Assembly (NCBI GenBank): GCA_037951165.1
Contig: JBBDHG010000015.1
Coordinates: 1,535,501 to 1,599,500, forward strand
Reading direction: 5' to 3'
From: Lophius americanus
Lineage: Eukaryota; Chordata; Actinopteri; Lophiiformes; Lophiidae
Length of the DNA stretch: 64,000 nucleotides
Shown: one piece after another, positions 58,468-64,000 of the stretch
Layout of the letters: every line of letters begins with the position of its first letter
Position numbering within the stretch: the first letter of the stretch is position 1
Notes under the pieces: model-generated
What the model was told of the DNA's origin: nothing
Database searches by the model: none
Seen by the model: only the letters and a program-made list of their open reading frames with translations
Position numbers and translations under genes: made by a program

Positions 58468-59005
58468 AGCTGGGAGTCTGTGTCTTCTGCCACAGACACA
58501 CAGAAAGCCTGCAGACCTTTTGGAGGTCCGTCCCTCTCACACCTCCGGTGACGCCTCCCCGCTGTTCTCTGTACACTGAATATGAGCCTCCTTTTATTTA
58601 CCCAGCAGAGGACACCACACCGGTCCTGGAAGGGCTGAGCCACTGGATTATTTTTCTAGCTTCCCAACAGTAACAATCCAGCAGCAGTTTGTACAGTTTT
58701 TAACCCCGCGCTCGCAACCCTGAGGACATTCAGTGCAGCATACCAAACAACGACGAGGGAATCCGAGGGAAGCTGATGCCAGCCAGTGCAAATAACCAGT
58801 TACATACTGCTATGTACATTAATCCCTCTTTGTCTTCTGCCACCATTTAAACAACAATGCTTATCGATTTATGGGATGTATTTCGAAAGGAAGGTGTTAA
58901 GATTCTCAACAAAAAATGACAGAATTTTCTTTATTGTACTTTAATGCAAACGCCAGAGTTAAGAAATCAGAATGTGCCTTAAATAAAAGGCCCTCGAAAA
59001 AGTTA
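58468..59005 (+). other. sez6: sez6 3' UTR (putative)
   Basis: Non-coding sequence after the stop codon, up to just beyond the first convincing poly(A) signal at 58982. The downstream end is inferred; later signals could also be used. Confidence 0.55.
58982..58987 (+). terminator. Candidate poly(A) signal of sez6
   Basis: An AATAAA hexamer about 515 bp past the stop codon, followed within 30 bp by a T/G-rich stretch (agttattttgggttttattc). It is the first canonical hexamer after the stop. Confidence 0.5.
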
Positions 59006-59009
59006 TTTT

Positions 59010-60490
59010 GGGTTTTATTCAGTTTGTGAGAAAGATGACAAGATTGATGAAAAAAAAAATGTAACACCTTTGTGTATAAAGTATCTTGGCATAAACACTG
59101 GAAGCAGGGGGAAACCGCCAGGCTGTGTCCACGTTCAAAAACACAAAAGTAAGGAAATGTAGAGAAACTGTTTAAACCAAGGTCTATTCGAGAAGCAGGT
59201 GATTTATTTTAGAGCCACATTTTTTCACAGCATCCCTAGAATTGTTTTCTTCTTCCGATCTACGGACTCTTATCGGCATGTTTAGCAAATCCATTAAACA
59301 ACCTGTGATGATGTCATAGAGGGTAAGATCGCACAATTTACCATTTTCAATTTCTCTGTGTTTGGCTTGATGCCACACATGCCCTTTTTTACTGACCTTC
59401 AATCTTTAGGGAGGTAAGGCAACTCAGATTTTTTAAGGTGATACAGAGTTTAAGCATTGTGTTGCCGGCAGGTTTTGCATTGCTTGATATTTTTCCATCC
59501 CAAAGGTAACGTTGAGATCTGTCTGCACTGCAATTTATGGAATTTTAAGGTTTCTGCCACAGCCGAAGGTTGTAGTTGGTACGTTAAGCCCCTTCTTAGT
59601 GGACATAGGTGGTATTTCGTTGCCAAAAGCCCCTCTGTGGTCAAAATCACACTTTTGGCACAATTTGGGTACATTGGCTATTCTCTCCTCGTGGTGGCAT
59701 CCCACAATAACTGTATATAAGAACATGGACTTTGCGGTATTTCAATCAAATTTGACGAAGTAGTAATGGAAGAGTTTCTGGGGAAATTCATTGGTTGATT
59801 TGTTTCACGGTGTTAATGTATTATAATGAAGTTATAACGTTTTTATCTAAAAAATAATAATCAGGCGAGGATAGAAATATTGGTAGTTTTTTTGTAGGTT
59901 CATCTTAGATAACGCGCACATAGTAACTGTCAAATGGTACTGACACTAAAAATAAATGATTTTGTGTCATACCTGTCAATAGAAACCAAGGTTATGCAAA
60001 TATGTCTGATACTTGAGTTTACAACTACTTATGTCAGCTTGAAATAAGTTATTTGTTCCTACTTGTATTGTAAAAGAAACATTAAGTCATTAAACTTGGT
60101 CAGCTTGTGCCGCATTCATAAAACATACAGGAAATTGAAAAAACAAAAATTGCTATCATGGCCTATATTATTAGATATTAGATCTTAGATGTGCCAGACC
60201 TCAACCTGCACTGTAACTTTTACTCAATTGCGTGTTAAATCTTGTAAATTATGTAAATTATCATTGCCTATATTGCTTGAAGTCATCGTACCAGCTAGTG
60301 CATCCAAGGCATCGCCTAAATATCTATGAACTCTGTACAAGATGGTGAAATTATCATTATTAAATTGTGCCAGTGTTAGTCTAAGGTTAATCTTCATCTG
60401 CAGTCCCTCCGGCAGGTTTGAAACATCAATTCAACAGCCTCAATAACTGAAACACCTAAGCTACGAAAGTCAATGATTACAGAGAAGCTT
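59010..60490. other. Intergenic, no gene supported
   Basis: Minus-strand ORFs at 59184-59402 and 59450-59726 (CHHEERIANVPKLCQKCDF; GKLCDLTLYDIITGCLMDLL) look mildly protein-like. I cannot assign a family; they may be a decayed DNA transposon. Confidence 0.3.
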
Positions 60491-60499
60491 TTAGCAGAT

Positions 60500-60665
60500 T
60501 TCATCAAAGTATCGGTAGATTGGCGGTTCGATACCCGACCCCGGCAGCTCAGATTTCGTACAATCCTTGTGGGAAGACTCGTGGCGGGCGGCACAGACTA
60601 GGCCCCGCCACAAATGTGTGAATGATTGAATACTGACTTGTGCTCGGAAGGTTGAGCAGACTAAA
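60500..60665 (+). mobile_element. tRNA-like SINE, decayed
   Basis: B box ggttcgatacc at 60525-60535, then ccgaccccggcagctcagat, gactcgtggcgggcggcaca, ggccccgccacaaatgtgtg and aatactgacttgtgctcgg. This is a known fish SINE body. Confidence 0.7.
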
Positions 60666-60669
60666 AAGG

Positions 60670-61560
60670 CAATATGTGCTCACAGTCCATCTTCAATTTC
60701 TCCATTTTGAGGTCAATTTTAATTTAGTGGTTTATCCGCCTGGTTCCAGTTTTTATGCTAAGCTGGGCAAACTATGTTTTAAGTCCTGCTCAGCACACAA
60801 AGATATCAATCTTGCCATCTCACTTTAATAAAGAACGCATATTTCCCCATGTTGAAGCATTTCTTTTTTATTGTTAGCAATTAACACTATGGTGTTAGAA
60901 ATATGAATTAAGATGGTATATTATTGATAAACACAATTCCTCCCTCTGAAGATTATTACATTTTAAAATGTATATTTTCAAATGGCCGTACTGCTTTCAT
61001 TTATGGAGAAATAAAACACATAAATGTTTTTCATTTCTACTTGGTTAATCATTGGTTTGGCATTTCAGTTTCAAATAAATCCCCAATAGTGACATTCCAT
61101 GCGATATATATTCTTTTTATGACCCAAAAGAGAAATCCACACCGAGGTAAGATGCGTCAACACTACCAATGCCTGTTGGGAGTATTTTCTAAATTTCGTC
61201 CACTGCGGTATATATCGTCCTATTATCTGTATCCATGCAAGCTGGTTTGATGACAATGATGATAATTAACCTATTTTTGATTCATTGTACATAAAATACT
61301 CATTAAGCTACTTTACGAACACCTTCAATAAAAGTTACTGCTCAGAAAAAACACAAATGGTACTTTGATAATGCGTCTTATTTGATAAAACTATAGTCAA
61401 TTTTAAGTTGTGGGTGAGTGAATAGCTGGTGTCCATTTCATTGTGGGAAAATAAACGACTTCAAGCCAGAAAAGCCGGAGAGAAGACTTGTGTTTTTAAT
61501 AGACACTTGAACACTGGTAGCCATGATATGGAGGTGGAGGTCATGACAAAGTTGATAAGC
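60670..61560. other. Intergenic, no feature seen
   Basis: AT-rich with short ORFs only. Confidence 0.4.
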
Positions 61561-61589
61561 AGCCAGTGAGAAGCACTGGAATGGTCCTA

Positions 61590-61800
61590 AGAGCCAGTCT
61601 GGATCTCTGCACCACTAGAAGCTGCTGGTCCAGTGACTTCAGCTGGAGTCTCTGGACCATATGGATGTAGCAGGTCTGACAGGTAAGTTAGGGCTAGCTC
61701 ATCTATGCATTTAAAAACAATCAATGAAACTTGTTGTCTATGTAAAAACCAAAACTTGCAAAAATAAAAATGAATTCCCACATACTGTCTAACTTGCAAA
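61590..61800 (-). mobile_element. LINE C-terminal fragment, antisense (tentative)
   Basis: The minus frame has LIVFKCIDELALTYLSDLLH then PYGPETPAEVTG, like the VFKxLxxLAPxYLSDLLxPYxPxRxLRS end of L2-like ORFs. Confidence 0.5.
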
Positions 61801-61809
61801 ATGATATTT

Positions 61810-63240
61810 ATTGTATATATTTTGCAAGTTATAAATACATATAAAATATAATATAATTTTATTTTATATTTATTTATTTTGGTTTCAGAACTTCATAAGG
61901 TGGAACAGGTGAAACATTTAACATCTAATGCTGAGATGTTAACTGAGCTCATTTATCTTACTGACATTTATTCCCAAGGACATTGTACAATAACAGTTCT
62001 GAAAAGTTATCCTCCAGTATCCCCGTTCTGCAGTACAGCCATATCATCAGCATGGTAAAATAAATAAAAGTTAGCATTGTCAATCCTGAACTCATTTATG
62101 AACACAGAGAAGGGCAGTAATGACAGATCTGTACTTTTTGGGGGGAACCCCAGTATTCAACACAGTCAGGGAGGATCTGACTGCCCTCAAAGATTTGTTC
62201 TGATCCAGTGGATGATGTCTCAGATAAAACCCATGGATCTACAAGTCCACAAATCCACATATCCAACAGGACCAACGAGAGCTACTGATGATGAAGTGTG
62301 CAAAAGTGTCAGAAAAAAGATTACTCGCGGCTTGGAAAGGAGATCTGGCCAAAATCAAGAAGAATCACACAAAGCGGGCTTCTACCCGCGCCAGACTAGA
62401 TAGTTTAATAGTTGTGTGGATCCTTCCCATTGATAACAAGTCACATTTACCCCCATCTGCGTGTGATTAAGCCATTCGGATGGCGCAGAGGTTAAATAGA
62501 TTACATGAAATAAACTGGGTTCTCTTGAGATTTATGGTCTCGTACCTAAACGGACAGTGGAGGTACGAGATCACAGACATGTGACCCTGCAGCAGAACTT
62601 ATCCTTCATCCCTTTTCCAACATGAATTTTCCCAGTAATGTAGGTGCTGGTGTGCCACTGCTTGACAGGCTGAGCACGATTCAGAGCACTGGAGGAGTAG
62701 ATGGCTTCACCCACCAATCCAGACTCCACACCTCTGAGTCAGTGCTCGCAGCTCTGGGAAACGACCAGTCTAACCTTTTCAGCTGAGATGACGAATGATG
62801 TCATCATTAGGAAATGCCATCTGCCAATGCCAAGAACAAAGAAAGAGTGATAGGAATGGCAACAGGCAAGTTTGAAACTGACACAGCTGTCGAAGTAACG
62901 GCACAGCACTTTTAGAAAATCAAGGGCCTTAGCAAAAGAGGTTCTTGATATTATCAAGGGTTTACTTGAGAAGTCTGGCTGTAAAGTCTTGATCAACATG
63001 AACAACTAAAGTTGGAGAGGATCTGAGGTTTGGTATAATGGCATCTTACGCTACACCTTTAAACAGCTGTGACGGGGTCACCTTCAGAGTTACCATAACA
63101 ACTACATCCACAGTCACACAGGTGAAACCTGCAGTCTGGCTGCTCAAACAGACGAGATCCGATGAGTCCATGCGTATAATATTTTTTCTTACATCAACCC
63201 AATGATGTGAAAGGACACACAAGGCTTGTGGGGGAAAGTA
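61810..63240. other. Intergenic, no gene seen
   Basis: Contains a 10-bp inverted repeat (tctcgtacct / aggtacgaga, about 62538-62575) and otherwise unassigned sequence. Confidence 0.35.
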
Positions 63241-63257
63241 AAACTCACAACGAGTTA

Positions 63258-63274
63258 AAAAAAAAAAAAAAAAA
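63258..63274. repeat. Poly(A) run
   Basis: About 17 consecutive A bases; could be the tail of an undetected retroposed fragment. Confidence 0.8.
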
Positions 63275-63589
63275 GCGCAGAAGCGACATTTTTATATTTT
63301 TGTCCATTCATGATGATCAAACCGTTTTTTCCAGATTTCTGGGGCCAGATGTATCACCCTTCACCAAAATAGAAACTGTTGTTGAGAATGTTTAAACATA
63401 AGTCCTGCATCCGGTTATTGTTCTAAAGTATGTTCAAATATTGTTCTAAAATATGTTCTTATAAAATTATTTCAGGATGAATTGGAAATTTAACTCAAAA
63501 TAGTCCTTTAAATTAACTAAGCTCAATCCTTGTGGTAAAGATGGTTTTCAGAAACTTTTTGACTACCTATTTGATTTATTAGACGTTTT

Positions 63590-63875
63590 TGGTTGTATCA
63601 ATTTACATCGTTCTGTTTAATAAGTCCTCACATCAGTTACTTATTATATAGGAATTTCTCAATAGCTGTGGTTCAAGCCTTCTCCTCGGTGGCCGCTTTG
63701 ACATGTGGTGTCCCCCAGGGATCAATCCCTCGGCCCCTTACTTTTTAGCGGATACATGCTGCTGTTGGGTCCTATTATGAATAGGTTCAATTAAGTGGCA
63801 CACTTTTTTCAATAAGAGATCAAAGTGTGCTCAACCAAACAGTGTGCATGACATTAAAGGGTTAAAGTCAGAATT
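63590..63875 (+). mobile_element. LINE reverse-transcriptase fragment (family B, copy 4)
   Basis: Contains ctcctcggtggccgctttga, catgtggtgtcccccaggga and tcggccccttactttttagc, a decayed TCGVPQGS..RPLLF motif. The downstream word tcaaccaaacagtgtgcatg is shared with copy 3. Confidence 0.7.
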
Positions 63876-64000
63876 CTGAGACTTAAGTCCGTATGCCCCA
63901 AAAGACTTCCAAATAGCCATGTGGCGCTGATCCACTTCCATGCATTTCACACACACAGACATGTAAGGACTGATCCTGCATGGATGCACAAACTTCTCTT

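Noticed and set aside
62739..63005. 88-codon minus-strand ORF downstream of sez6 as a new gene
   Set aside because: No recognisable domain, no splice context and no start support; ORFs of this length are expected by chance in 64 kb.

Overview
This is nuclear DNA from a teleost fish. It is AT-rich, intron-rich and full of fish-type repeats: L2/CR1-like LINEs, tRNA-derived SINEs, a Tc1/mariner relic, (CA)n, (TA)n and (CATC)n tracts. I see no prokaryotic features, no rRNA, no intact tRNA gene and no CRISPR array.

The only host gene I can support is on the + strand: the 3' two-thirds of a seizure-related 6 (SEZ6) family gene. Thirteen coding exons run from 21478 to 58467, all joined by GT-AG introns with consistent phase. 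They encode about 636 residues in the family order: Sushi1, CUB2 (two exons), Sushi2, CUB3 (two exons), Sushi3, Sushi4, Sushi5, a short juxtamembrane exon, a transmembrane exon and a cytoplasmic tail ending ESREYEVSI. The ectodomain reads closest to SEZ6, while the tail ends like SEZ6L and SEZ6L2. The N-terminus and CUB1 were not found and should lie upstream of the window. Positions 1-21477 are therefore probably intron of the same gene, filled with decayed transposons and simple repeats.

Layout. 1-1.9 kb: antisense LINE relic. 2.0-2.25 kb: SINE. 3.2-3.8 kb: an unusual dispersed repeat with internal tandem units. 4.4-5.3 kb: a duplicated non-coding segment. 6-7.8 kb: LTR-like sequence, (CATC)n and (CA)n. 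8.9-11.3 kb: LINE with a reverse-transcriptase ORF. 18-19 kb: LINE fragments and a (TA)n block. 20.7-21.46 kb: a minisatellite abutting the Sushi1 exon. 21.5-58.5 kb: sez6 exons, with a 15 kb intron inside CUB3 that holds a Tc1 relic and several LINE and SINE pieces. 58.5-59.0 kb: 3' UTR with a poly(A) signal. 59-64 kb: intergenic, with SINE and LINE fragments.

The most interesting points are: loss of the NPxY-type motif in the cytoplasmic tail; a candidate 9-nt in-frame microexon with a strong donor just before the terminal exon; the minisatellite running into a splice acceptor; a dispersed repeat family with at least five copies here; and a scrambled, partly inverted LINE. I found no sign of a new multi-gene system.
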